From Cacajao melanocephalus (taxonomy: Eukaryota > Chordata > Mammalia > Primates > Pitheciidae), in contig CAUYLG010033129.1 of the NCBI GenBank assembly GCA_963573385.1, positions 1-64,000 on the forward strand: 64,000 nucleotides of DNA. The letters are read 5' to 3'. Each line of letters starts with the position of its first letter. Position 1 is the first letter of the stretch. The position numbers and the translations under genes were made by a program. This document shows, one piece after another, positions 12,133 to 24,447 of this stretch. Below the pieces are notes generated by a model. It worked only from the letters and a program-made list of their open reading frames with translations, made no database searches and was not told where the DNA came from.

Positions 12133-12165
12133 GATTAGTTGTAGAACTAATTCAAAGCTTTAGAT

Positions 12166-13007
<842 letters not shown>

Positions 13008-14394
13008 TAAAGCATAAAATTCTAAAGATATTGATATCTCACAGTTCTCCTAGATTACTACTCCCTAATAGCCTACTTATACTTTTGTTAAAAGTACTTT
13101 AAAAAATCTGCAAAATGCCAATTTAAAATTCACCATTCTAGTATACTTGGAATACAGATAAAATCCTTGTAAATACCCCATGATTTTATAGCATGAAGAA
13201 ATTATTTTGTCTGGAAACTTCATCATTACCTGCTCCCAGTCAGAGGCATTAACTTTATAAATTACATGAACGGTTCTCATCATTCTCATAAGTGTACATT
13301 ACAAATGCTGATATCTGCCCTGTAGAAATAAACTCTGTTATATGAGTGCACATAACAAAGAATCATAACCTGGCAGGGTGGCATGTCAGCAATGACCTAT
13401 CCAAAGGACAAAATACAGGAAGTAAGAGAGCACCAAGCCAAACAGAGCAGGAGCAATAATGCGGGCAAATGTCTGGTGACATTGAAGAAGTGACACATTT
13501 TTTGATGAGCTGAATGAAGACCTACGTGAAAGGTATCCAGAGGGAAAGTAGTAAGATCTGAGACTGCAGATGTGTGCGGTGAGCAGCTTATCCAGGACTT
13601 CCAGGCCACGCCGAAATCCTTGGCTGATACTGCACAACAGCCATGAGTTAAATATTTGTGTGACTTAAGTAGAGAGGTAACACCCTATTTTCGTAGGAAA
13701 ATCATTCTTCTGCTTTTGTGTGGAGATTTAAATTGGAAGCGAAGCACTAACCGTCACTTATTAACTGCTCTAAAAGACAAAGCGAGAGTAGTATAACCTG
13801 GACTTGTGTGATTACAGGATTGAAACCCATGCAGATGGAGAAAACATTTTGGATACTGAGAATAAAATCAGAAGTGTAGGATAAACAAAAAGCTGGGGGA
13901 AAAGTAGTCAGATATATAATTTAGAACCTTTAAAAGTCTTGGTGAGAATACCTCCATTTTAGGAAACAAGCCTATTTAAAAGAAACGTAGTGGTATATAT
14001 TGTAGATTGTCAATATTTACACATTAAGATCAAAGACCACAGAAATAAATACTGTTAAACCTAAATCAGTATTAGAATTGCAGGAATTTTAACTTTGGCT
14101 TTCTACTTCATTTTCAAGGTTTGTGCTGGATGGGGGCACAGCCCCCAACATCTGCTCCGGGAAGAGAGAAGCAGCTCGCTGCCAGCCACGGCGTAATAGG
14201 CTGCCTATCTGCCTTTTTAGAAATCTACCCCTTGGCATCATACCATTAACTGCCCTCCACTACCACTGGTAGGGGTCAGGATAGATTGAATGGGTGAAGA
14301 ATTCCTAGTAGTTGTGAGCGCTCAAGAACATTACGTGTTGTAAGTTTCATGACATTGCACAGATGTGAAAAACCCTCTCTGGAAACAGACAAAG
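13008..14394. other. Unrecognised, no gene seen
   Basis: Two overlapping minus-strand frames at 13386-13637 and a more G+C-rich patch at 14110-14290 were examined. Neither resembles a protein or repeat I know. Confidence 0.4.
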
Positions 14395-14570
14395 TCTATT
14401 TCTTCAGCCTAATGACATTTTAAGCCAGATAATTCTTGGTCGTGGGGGCTTTCCTGTGCAGCATCCTGACTCCCAGTCCCTAGGTTCAGCAGCACCTCTC
14501 TGGTTGTGACAACCAAAACTGTCTTTAGACACAGCCAGATGTCCCCTTGAGATCAAAATTGTCCTTCTCA
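14395..14570 (-). repeat. hAT-like MITE fossil, copy 1
   Basis: Shares, in reverse complement, a run of blocks with 54233-54440. These include the 'gccagataattcttggtcgt' area, 'gttgtgacaaccaaaactgt', and 'cagatgtcccc'. The element resembles a common mammalian non-autonomous hAT-type DNA transposon. The exact family is not certain. Confidence 0.7.
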
Positions 14571-15989
14571 TGTAGATTTCAAAGTTAGAGTTTCATTGTT
14601 TTAATTATTATGATTATTATTGAAAATTTTTATAAAGAAGACTATTAGTTTTGTGTTTAATGATTTTAAATATACTATTAACTTTCTCCAATCAACAGTT
14701 TCAGTTTTGGAACTTGGATAGAGGAATGTTTCCATCATAGCAAAAATGAAATGTTCCAAAATAAGAAACTGGTTAAACAAATGTGCTACGTACATAGGAG
14801 AAATTTCAAAATATTCATTGAAAATATATAAGAAAAAGACCAATTTGCATAGAAAAATATTCCTGATATGTTGCTGAGTAAAAAGAACTACAAAGGAGCA
14901 TGTAGTGGGTGACATTAAAGTGTATGTGTATCTATATTTGTATACACTGCAAAGATACACGCCACAGTGTTGAGATGGCATTTTATATACTCTTTATCAT
15001 TTTTATTTCCTTTGTGCCTCTCTGTGTTCTTTATCTTTATGCTTTAGAAGTGTATTACATTGGCAATGAGAAAAAAAGCAAACCATAAATGCTGTTCCAT
15101 AAAATGATCACATTTGCAGAACTTTGTGTACTTTGTATTTAATATCTGCTTACTTCTGAAATAGTATGACTGAAAGCAGCATTATATTCCTACAAATCAC
15201 AACCAACCTGCACACACCTCAAAGGATTTTCATTTTGAGAAAGACATGCATCAACCTAATCACCCAATAACTCAAAACTACTAATTTAAAGTAATGAATT
15301 CTTAGCTTTTATATTATGAGACTATCAACTTTGCATGTGATTAAGAGAAAAAAAACAGCTATTAAATTGACTAGGAAAAAAAAAACCCTGCTATTGTTTC
15401 CTGACTCCCTGACTATAAAGGCAACACATAATTACAAAGAAAATTACATTAAAATACAGAGAGAAAATGGATGAGTCTTAACAGTACTATTTCCTCAAGA
15501 TGAAACTTTGCAATATTATATTATTTTTTCTGCTTTGATAGTGCTGCTTGAACATTCTGTTTACCAAGGAAGTTCAATAACAATGACATAATGGACTATT
15601 TGCTACTAAGAAAATAGAGACACAGTGCTATCTCCCAAATGATGTAACTAGAGGGTATTTGAACTATTTTCAGGCAGTTATCATTTTCCATCATCCAAGT
15701 TGTAGCAAAAGATGAACTATTGTTTAATAACTCTGTGCTATTACAATATATGAGTAATATGCTAAGTCTAGTGACCATAAAACTTATCATTAATATTTTA
15801 TAGTCTTCTTAGAATTGTGAAGTTCATTTTAGAATTATTTGAATAGTGCTAAACTTAAAAACATGTCCAAAGAAGTATGTCTGTTTTCTTTCAATATATT
15901 CCAGAGAATATCAAATAGATAGATGCATAGCATAATTCTATTCTCCTTAGACATTTTCTCAAAGTACCATAAAGAAAAACACTAAAGGT
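14571..15989. other. Mostly unrecognised, AT-rich
   Basis: 14700-15090 (ACTGGTTAAACAAATGTGC ... TGAGTAAAAAGAACTACAAA) resembles a common old interspersed repeat whose family I cannot name. The rest is unrecognised. The minus-strand open frame 14601-14981 is AT-rich and overlaps that repeat-like stretch, so I do not call it a gene. Confidence 0.35.
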
Positions 15990-16472
15990 TGGGACTACGA
16001 TTATATGTCTGTCTCCTCCAAAATTCACATTGAAGTTTAATTGCCATTGTAACAGTTGTAAGAGGCAGAATTGGTGGGAATGTAAATTAGTGCAACCATT
16101 GTGGAAAACAGTATGGAAATTTCTCAAAAAAAAAAAAACTAAAGATAAAACTACCATACAATTCAGCAATCCCAATACTAGGTATTTATTCAAAGGAAAG
16201 GAGATCTGTATATCAAAGAGATATCTGCACTCCCATGTTTTCTGAAGCACTATTCACAACAGCCAAAATATATAATCAATCTACATTTTCATGAACAGAT
16301 GAATAAAGAAAATGTGGCATATACACACAGCGGAACCTAGCATTATATTTGATTTCAATTAAAAATTTCAAAATTCACCTATCCAACAAATCCGACACTT
16401 ACTATTCCATCATCAAAAAGAATAGAATCCTGTCATTTGAGGCAACATGGATTAGTCTGGAGGACATTATAT

Positions 16473-16826
16473 ATACACATATGTATACATGTATAAATAT
16501 ATACACATATGTATATGTATGCATATACATATATCCACATATATGTACATGTACATATATACACCTATGTATATGTACATATATGTACACATGTATACAT
16601 GCATGCATATACATATATGTGTATACATATACGCATATGCATACATGTATGCATACATATGTGTATATAGATGTATATGTGTATGTATGCATATATACAT
16701 ACATATGTGTATATGTGTATACATAGTATATACATGTATACATATATACATATGTATATGAATATATGTATCTATACATGTATATATGTGTATATATGTA
16801 TGTATATATGTATACGTATATATATA
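16473..16826. repeat. Compound (ACATAT/GTATAT)n microsatellite
   Basis: About 350 bp of alternating purine-pyrimidine ACATAT/ATGTAT units with GCATGC-type variants. It sits between the left target duplication and the T-end of an antisense Alu, so it occupies the position of the Alu A-tail. Long open frames on both strands here (16349-16761, 16402-16917) are products of the repeat. Confidence 0.95.
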
Positions 16827-17114
<288 letters not shown>

Positions 17115-17593
17115 CTGGAGGACATTATATTAAGAGAAATAACTCAGGCACAGAAAGATAAATATCACATGTTCTCAATCATCTGTAGGAGCTAGAGAAA
17201 GTTGAACTCATAGAAGAAAAGAGTGGAGTAAGTTGTTAGTAGAGGCTAAGAAGGGCATGGGGTAGAGGAGAATAGGGAAAGGTTTGTTAATGAATGCAAA
17301 ATTACAGCTAGATATGAGAAATATGTTCTAGCGTCCTACAGCACTGTAGGATGTATATAGTTAACAATAACTTATTGTATTTTTTCGAAAAACTAGAAGA
17401 GAGTATTTGAATATTCTTAACATGAAGAAATGATAAATGAGATCTAATTACTCTGATTTGATCATTACACATTTGTGTATATGTAGTGAAGTATCACTCT
17501 GTATCTCATAAATATACACAATTATTGTGTGTCAACTAAAAATAAAAGGAAATTTTAAAAGGAGGTGAAACCTTTAAGAGGTTATTAGGTCAT

Positions 17594-17848
17594 GGCAGGC
17601 TGAGGCGGGCAGATCACAAGGTCAAGAGATCGAGACCATCCTGGCCAACATGGTAAAACCCTGTCTCTACTAAAAAATACAAAAATTAGCTGGGTGTGGT
17701 GGCATGCACCTGTAGTCCCAGCTACTCGGGAGGCTGAGGCAGGAGAATTGTTGAACCCAGGAGGCGGAGATTGTGATGAGCCGATTGCACTCCCGCCTGG
17801 TGACAGAGCAAGTCTCTGTCTCAAAAAAAAAAAAAAAAAAAAAAAAAA
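17594..17848 (+). mobile_element. Alu, 5' truncated, with A27 tail
   Basis: Starts inside the left arm (GGCAGGCTGAGGCGGGCAGA) and ends in a long pure A tail. The target duplication GAGGTTATTAGGTCAT (17578-17593) / GAGGTTATTAGATCAT (17849-17864) has one mismatch and is itself MLT1A sequence. The pure tail suggests a fairly recent insertion. Confidence 0.96.
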
Positions 17849-18864
17849 GAGGTTATTAGATCATAAGGGTTCTGCTCTTACAGGTGGAATTAATACCATT
17901 ATTAAAGGAGAAATTTGTCTTCCTCTTGCTCTCTTACTCTTGCACTTTTCACTGTGTGATGACACAGCAAGAAAGCCCTCATCAGATGCCAGCGCTTGGT
18001 GCTGAACCTTCCAGCCTGTAGAACCGTGAACCAATAAATGTCTGCTCATTATAAATTGCCCTATCCTGAGATAGCCGCACAAAATAGACTACGACAGTTG
18101 ATACCTAGGAGGCATCATCTAACTTAATCTGCTCAACTCAGGTATTAGGAAAATAAATGCAAATGTAAGATGAAAGTATATTTTAGTTTTATATGAAAAG
18201 AATTGCCATGCTTACTCAGGGATTAGAATAGTGTGACTAGTTATGTTTTCCATCATGACTAAAGGAAAACTATAATATCATATAAATATATCTTAAAGAC
18301 ATTTGTATAATTGGAATCCCAGAAAAGAGACTAGAAAGAATGGAGTGGAAACAACATTTGAAGAGAAGACAGAAATTATGCAAAACTATTAAGGAAACTT
18401 TAGGTATTAAAAATGAATACCAAAAAGAAAAAAAATCCTCACCAAGATGCATTGTAGACAAACTTAAAAAAATTGAGAGACAACCTTAAAAGGGAAAAAA
18501 ATTCCACATCACTCTCAAGGAAATGACAATCAGAGTGATAGATGAATTTTCAACAGAAATTGGAAGTTGGGAAGCATCATTAAAACTTAAGAAATACATC
18601 TACACTTCTCTATCTTGAGAAAATGTCTTTAGATATGAAGGTAAAATGAAGACATTATCAGGTAAATCAAAGCTGAGAGACATTGTCACTGGCAGGCCGA
18701 CAGTCTAAGGAAAATAAAGAAAATCCCACAACCTGAAAGAAACACAGAATTTCAGAAAGGAACGAAGAGCATTGGAAAATGTCCAAGTGTCTCCATAAGA
18801 GAAAAAGTCTCCTCATGCCCCTTTGTAATTTTTTATAGCCCTTACTATTAACTATTAATTTGTT

Positions 18865-19060
18865 TTTGTTGTTACCAAAGAATGTATTTTATATTACTCA
18901 AATTTTTAAAGCTCTAATAAGACTTGTTTTCTGGACAAGAATGTGGTCTAACCTGGCAAATGTTCATGTTTAACTGAGAAGAATGTATGTTCTATTGTTG
19001 TTATTCTGTAAATATAACTTAAGTTTAGCTGGTTCATAGTAGTGTTCAAAACTATCCTAA
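18865..19060 (-). mobile_element. Inverted L1 endonuclease segment
   Basis: Reads as antisense L1 endonuclease C-terminal sequence (gacttgttttctggacaaga; gagaagaatgtatgttctat; agtagtgttcaaaactat). It lies between sense ORF1 and sense reverse-transcriptase sequence. It is either an inversion within the L1 or a separate antisense L1 scrap. Confidence 0.65.
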
Positions 19061-19352
19061 GAAGAAATTAAAAATCTGTATATTCCTATATTTACATTGC
19101 TTCTATAATTTAAAAATGCTTAGAAAGAAAGCTACAGGCACAGATGGCTTCCCTGTGTGTTCTAACAGACACTTAAGGAACAAATCATACCAATTTTAAA
19201 TAAAAATTTTCAGAAAATAGAAAAACATAAACCATTTCCCAACTTCTTTTTAAATGCAAGATTATTTTTCATACTAAAATCTGACAAGAATATTACAAGT
19301 CAAGAAGATTCTAGACCAATCTCCTATTAACAGGTGTAAAAATTCTTAATTC

Positions 19353-19376
19353 TTAATATAGCCTAGGCTATATTAA
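19353..19376. repeat. 24-bp perfect palindrome
   Basis: The half-site TTAATATAGCCT is followed directly by its complement, centred on CCTAGG, inside the L1M reverse-transcriptase region. Confidence 0.9.
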
Positions 19377-19784
19377 CAGAATGATACTCTGTTATCCAGT
19401 AGAGTTTATTTCTTGAACAGGAGGTTGATTTCACATTTGAAATCCAGTCGATGTAATTCATCCATAGATAGATAAGGGAGAAAATTCCTGTATTCATCAT
19501 CTCAGCAGATATAGAAAAAGATGTTGATAAAAGTTAGTACTCAACCATAATAAAAGCTCTCAAAAGACAGTAATACACAATTTATCAATCGGATAAAGGG
19601 CATGTTTAAGAAATCTAGAACTAAAATCATAGTTAATGAGGAAATATTCAATACTTTCTCTTGAAATTGTGGAAAAGACAAGGATATTCACTATCATCGA
19701 GCTGCTTCAAGATTGTATTGAAGCTTTTAACAACTACAATGAAACATGAAAACATTAATAAAATGTATAAATATTTTAAAAGTA

Positions 19785-20098
19785 GCTGGGCATGGTGGCT
19801 TATGCCTATAATCCTAGCACTTTGGGAGGCCTAGGCAGGTGGATCACGAGGTCAGGAGTTCAAGACCAGCCTGGCCAAGATGGCGAAACCCCATCTCTAC
19901 TAAAAACACAAAAATTTTCTGGGGGTGGTGGTGGGTACCTGCAATCCCAGCTACTCAGGAGGCCGAGACAGAGAATTGCTTGAACCCAGGAGGTGGATGT
20001 TGCAGTGAGCCAAGATTGCACCGCTGCACTCCAGCCTGGGTAACAGAGCAAGACTCCATCTCAATAATATAATAAATATAATATAATATAATATAATA
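19785..20098 (+). mobile_element. Alu with (AATAT)n tail
   Basis: Sense Alu from GCTGGGCATGGTGGCTTATG to 'caagactccatctcaa'. It is followed by an AATA/AATAT-rich tail (20063-20098). It lacks the first few bases of the element and interrupts the L1M reverse transcriptase. Confidence 0.95.
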
Positions 20099-21133
20099 CT
20101 CTTATTTTCAGATGATATGACTGTGCTTTCAGAAATCCAAAAATAATCTAAAAACCAGTGGAACTAATAAGTGAATTTAGCAAAGTCATAGGATTCAAAG
20201 TCAATATGCAAAATAAAATATATTTGAGGTTATTGCAGTAAACAATTGAAAAATCAATAAAAGTGTTAAATTTCAAGTATTTTAAAAAACATCAAAAACT
20301 CAAAAACTTAGGAATTAATTTAACAAAGATGTGCCAGATCTCTGTACTGAAAACTAAAAAATGTTATCTAGAGAAATTAAAGGAGACCTAAATGAATGAG
20401 TGAATAAATAAACAAGAACAGGTGCTCAGCTTCTATACTCATTAAGGAAATGCAGATGAAAGGCATGACGGGACATCACACAGACCTTCCGGAAGGCCAT
20501 GATTACAGTCCAAATGTTGGCAAGAATGTGGTGCACACAAGCTCTTGCCAGCGCCCTGGAAGTCAGAAATACACAAGCACTTTGGAAGACCCTGTTTGAC
20601 AGTTTCCACTAAAAACAATATTAAAATTAATTGACCCAGCAATCTTACTCTTAAATATATAAATGAATGTAAATATATCCTAAAGAAACATTTCTGAGAA
20701 TGTTGGTAGAAGCTCTATCCATAACAGTCAAGAAGTGGAAAAAACTCAGATCCAACAGGTGAGTGGATAGAAAATAATACCTAGTGAAATAGTACACATC
20801 AGTGAAAATAAACTATTGGTCAATGCAACAATTTGAAAAGGTCTCGGATACATTAGTTGAGTGAAAAAGCCTGATGTACAAAATCACATATTCCATGATT
20901 TCATTTCTATAAACTCAAAACAAAACCAAACAAAGAAATCAGCACAAAAACAAAGCTAGAATGAATATATGATCATAGAAGTCAGAGTTAGTGGTTACTT
21001 TTAGGGACATAGAACTGAAAGGTACACAGGAAGATCTTATCAAGTTCTGAAAATCTATCTTTTTAATACAAAGGGCTTCACACTTAAGATTATTATATTT
21101 ACTTTATATATCTCAATAAAATGTTTTAAAAGG

Positions 21134-21330
21134 CATATGAAATATTCAATAATTTTTTATTAAACTGTGGAAAGGCCAAGGATATTCAGTATCATCAAGC
21201 TGCTTTAACATTATATCAAAGGTTTTAATGAGTACAGAGAAACACTGTTAAACAAAGTTTGTTTTAATCTAGAATTGCATAAGAAAAATAAAAAATTCAT
21301 AGAGAAAAGCAGGTGTTCAGATTAAAGTAC
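21134..21330 (+). mobile_element. Second copy of an L1 RT segment
   Basis: Resembles 19640-19765 in the same orientation (both have 'aaggatattca', 'tatcatc' and 'agctgctt'). It then extends into 'gcataagaaaaataaaaaat', which the first copy lacks. It directly follows the A-rich end of the previous L1. Confidence 0.65.
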
Positions 21331-21435
21331 AGTTTATAACTGTAGATAATCTGACACTTTTAACTTGGTGAAGAGTGACTGAAGTATGGTTAGATGCTGA
21401 TCTCTCTTCCCTAGATGTCTATGAAACTCTTTAGT

Positions 21436-21740
21436 CAGCCCCGTCCTTTAGAAATACAACATAAGTTATGCATGTCATTTTAAATTTCCAGTAATCACAT
21501 TAAGAAATAAAAAGAAATAGGAGAAATTAATTGTAAAACAATATTTTATTTAACCTAATATCTTAAAATACTACCATTTCAACATGTAATCAAAAATTTT
21601 AACTATATTTTATATTCTCTTAGACTCACTCTGTGAAATGTGGGGTGGATTTTTTTACTTGCAGCACATTTCAGTTTGGACCAGCCATATTTCAATGCTC
21701 AATTGCCTCATGCAGCTAGTGGCAACTGCATAGAACAGTA
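21436..21740 (+). repeat. hAT-Charlie-like DNA transposon fossil
   Basis: Starts CAGCCCCGTCCTTTAGAAAT and ends near 'aactgcatagaacagtag', like the imperfect ends of a common Charlie-group element ('cagtgctgtccaatag'). Internal blocks 'ttttaaatttccagtaatca', 'aatattttatttaacctaat' and 'ttggaccagccatatttcaa' fit. Family assignment (MER-type) is tentative. Confidence 0.65.
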
Positions 21741-21964
21741 GTCTTAGACAAGAGAAGTTTCATGTTAATTTTTCCGAGTGTGTTGAAGGAGGTAGCATGG
21801 GAGAAGAGCAGTGGTGGGAGACACGGAACCCAAATGTGCATATTTGTATTTGCATGTGTTAATCAAGTCTTTGCTCATCAGTTTCAGCTCATCTTAACTA
21901 AGTTTTGAACCTGTGTGTAGTTCTCAATTTTGTCTACACGATAAGAAACCTTAAAAAATATAGC
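21741..21964. other. Unrecognised spacer
   Basis: No family or coding sequence recognised between the hAT fossil and the L1 fragment. Confidence 0.4.
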
Positions 21965-22722
21965 ATTCAGGAGACCCATCTCATGTGCAAAGACACACAT
22001 AGACTCACAATACAAGTAGGGAAGAGTTACCAAGCAAATGGACAGCAAAAAAAAAAAAAAAAAAGCAGGGGTTGCAATCCTTGTTTTTGATAAAACAAAC
22101 TTTAAAACAACAAAGATCAAAGGAGACAAAGAAGGGCATTACATAATGGTGAAAGGATCAATGCAACAAGAAGAGCTAACTATCCTAAACATATATGCAC
22201 CTAATACAGGAGCACCCAGATACATAAAGCAAGTTCTTAATGACCTACAGAGACTTAGACACCTGCACAATAATAGTGGGAGACTTTAACACTCCACTGT
22301 CAGTATTAGAAAGATCAACATGAGAGAAAATCAACATGGATATCCAGGACTTGAACACAGACCTGGAACAAGTGGACGTAATAGACATCTACGGAACTCT
22401 CCACCCCAAACCCACAGAATATACATTCTTCTCAGCACCACATCACACTTACTCTAAAATTGACCACATAATTGAAAAGTAAATCACTCCTCAGCAAAAG
22501 CAAAAGAACGGAAATCATAACAAATAGTCTGTCAGACTACAGTGCAATCAAATTAGAACTCAGGATAAAGAAACTCACTCAAAACCCCACAACTATATGG
22601 AAACTGACAACTGGCTCCTGAATGACGACTGGATAAACAATGAAATGAAGGCAGAAATAAAGATGTTCTTCAAAACCAATGAGAACGAAGATACAATGTA
22701 CCAGAATCTCTGGGACACATTA
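21965..22722 (+). mobile_element. L1 (primate-type) internal endonuclease fragment
   Basis: Sense ORF2 endonuclease sequence runs from 'attcaggagacccatctcat' through 'caacaaagatcaaaggagac', 'gactttaacactccactgtc' and 'gaatatacattcttctcagc' to 'atctctgggacacatt'. It starts and stops in mid-ORF, with no 3' UTR or A-tail. An A18 run at 22050-22067 has expanded inside it. Stops and frameshifts inactivate it. The open frame 22038-22289 is a remnant. Confidence 0.9.
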
Positions 22723-22789
22723 CTTGCTAGGGTAGGTGCTCTACCTTTGTGCATTTCTTTAGGGTAGCACCTGTGCTCTACAGTCTTCA

Positions 22790-23255
<466 letters not shown>

Positions 23256-23293
23256 GAATAAAACAATTTAGCCAAATCTTTCTTCCATTACAG

Positions 23294-23440
23294 GGATACT
23301 TTCCACAATACCTCTGATAGATCGTCACTTCCAATCATGGAGAATTTGCTACCTAACAGGACAGCCGATTCCCTGTTTGAATGGCTCTGGATTTTGAAAG
23401 TCTCCGATAAAGCCCTGAATTGGTTTCCTGTAAAAACACT
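23294..23440 (+). other. Exon-like segment in an ancient repeat
   Basis: A strong acceptor (tctttcttccattacag, ending 23293) and a strong donor (ACT|GTAAGT at 23441) bound 147 bases, a multiple of three. Taking the second base as codon position one, the frame is open throughout and only meets TAA just beyond the donor. The internal text ('gagaatttgctacctaacag', 'gacagccgattccctg') resembles an old CR1/L3-like mammalian repeat that also appears at 55010-55262. So it could be an exonised repeat, a non-coding RNA exon, or chance. No neighbouring exon or gene was recognised, and I do not assign a function. Confidence 0.4.
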
Positions 23441-23616
23441 GTAAGTTCTCCTTATAAATAAGTTAAATCTCTTTTCTGAATGTCAAAGATACTTATGTGG
23501 TATTCCTTGGGTAATAAGTAGTTTTTAGTTAATATATTTTACATATAGCAGGCAGAGCTGGAGAAATTATTTTGGTCTTCAGAACAGAGACACTTTCTGA
23601 GACATCCCATTAATGA

Positions 23617-24447
23617 TTTCCTTTTTTTTCTTTTTCTTTTTTATTGCACTTGAGGTTCTAGGGTACATGGGCAGATCATGCAGGACTGTTGCATAGGTAC
23701 ACACATGGCAAGGTGGTTTGCTGCCTCCATCCCCCCATCACCTTTATCTGGCATTTCTCCCCATGATATCACTCCCCACCATCCTCACCCCCTACTGTCC
23801 CTAACCTAGCCCCCACCAACAGACCCTAGTGTGTGATGCTCCCCTCCATATGTCCATATGTTCTCATGGTTCAACACCCACCTATGAGTGAGAACATGTG
23901 GTGTTTGATTTTCTGTTGTTGGGTCAGTTTGCTGAGAATGATGGTTTCCACATTCATCCATGTCCCTACAAAGGACACGAACTCATCATTTTTTATGGCT
24001 GCATACTATTCCATGGTGTAAATGGGCCACATTTTCTTTGTCCAGTCTATCATCGATGGGCATTTGAGTTGGTTCCAGGTCTTTGCTATTGTAAACAGCA
24101 CCACAACAATCATACATGTGCATATGTCTTTATAATAGAACGATTTAAAATGCTTTGGATATATACCCAGTAATGGGATTGCTGGGTCAAATGGAATTCC
24201 TATTTCTAGATCCTTGAGGAATCACCACACTGTCTTCCACAATGGTTGAACTAATTTACACTCCCACCAACAGTGTAAAAGTGTTCCTATTTCTCCACAT
24301 CCTCTCCAGAATCTGTTGTCTCCAGATTTTTTAATGATCGCCATTCTAACGGGCATGAGACGGTTATCTCAATGTGGTTTTGATTTGCATTTCTCTAATG
24401 ACCAGTGATGATGAGCATTTTTTCATGTTTGTTGGCTGCATAAATTG
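23617..24447 (-). mobile_element. L1PA-type 3' end, antisense, 5' truncated
   Basis: The left T-rich end (23617-23643) is the complement of the A-tail. It is followed by antisense 3' UTR ('tgcacttgaggttctagggt', 'cacctatgagtgagaacatg') and ORF2 C-terminal sequence ('atatacccagtaatgggatt', 'catgtttgttggctgcataa'). It is 5' truncated at about 24447. Good preservation points to a primate-lineage L1. Confidence 0.94.

Larger units (their letters stand above)
5080..12165 (-). mobile_element. Long L1M fossil, interrupted five times
   Basis: Antisense L1 reads in correct order from the ORF2 C-terminal region (5080), through reverse transcriptase (6800-8600) and endonuclease (8650-9950), to the ORF1/5' region (11000-12160). 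Blocks are roughly 5080-6019, 6366-6430, 6794-7270, 7976-9083, 9390-10452 and 10993-12165. The gaps are younger insertions: three MaLR LTRs, an Alu, an ERV-type LTR, and one unidentified segment. No 3' UTR or poly(A) is visible at the left end. Everything is pseudogenised. Several short tandem duplications and one hairpin lie inside it. Subfamily (L1MA-L1MB range) is judged from memory. Confidence 0.85.
18250..21133 (+). mobile_element. Old L1M fossil with internal rearrangement
   Basis: Sense ORF1 3' sequence spans 18250-18780 (ttggaatcccagaaaagag; aaatgacaatcagagtga; tcaggtaaatcaaagctgag). Sense reverse transcriptase spans 19075-19784 and 20099-20400 (ggcacagatggcttccctgt; tcagatgatatgactgtg). 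A 3' region runs 20420-21133 (gtgctcagcttctatactca) and ends CAATAAAATGTTTTAAAAG. Where the endonuclease should be, 18865-19060 carries endonuclease sequence in the opposite orientation. An Alu interrupts at 19785. All frames are broken. Confidence 0.78.

Noticed and set aside
14601..14981. 126-codon minus-strand frame
   Set aside because: Aromatic- and Asn-rich composition typical of AT-rich non-coding DNA, and overlap with a repeat-like stretch.
22038..22289. 83-codon frame resembling an endonuclease
   Set aside because: It is part of a truncated L1 ORF2 fragment that soon meets stops. Not a gene.
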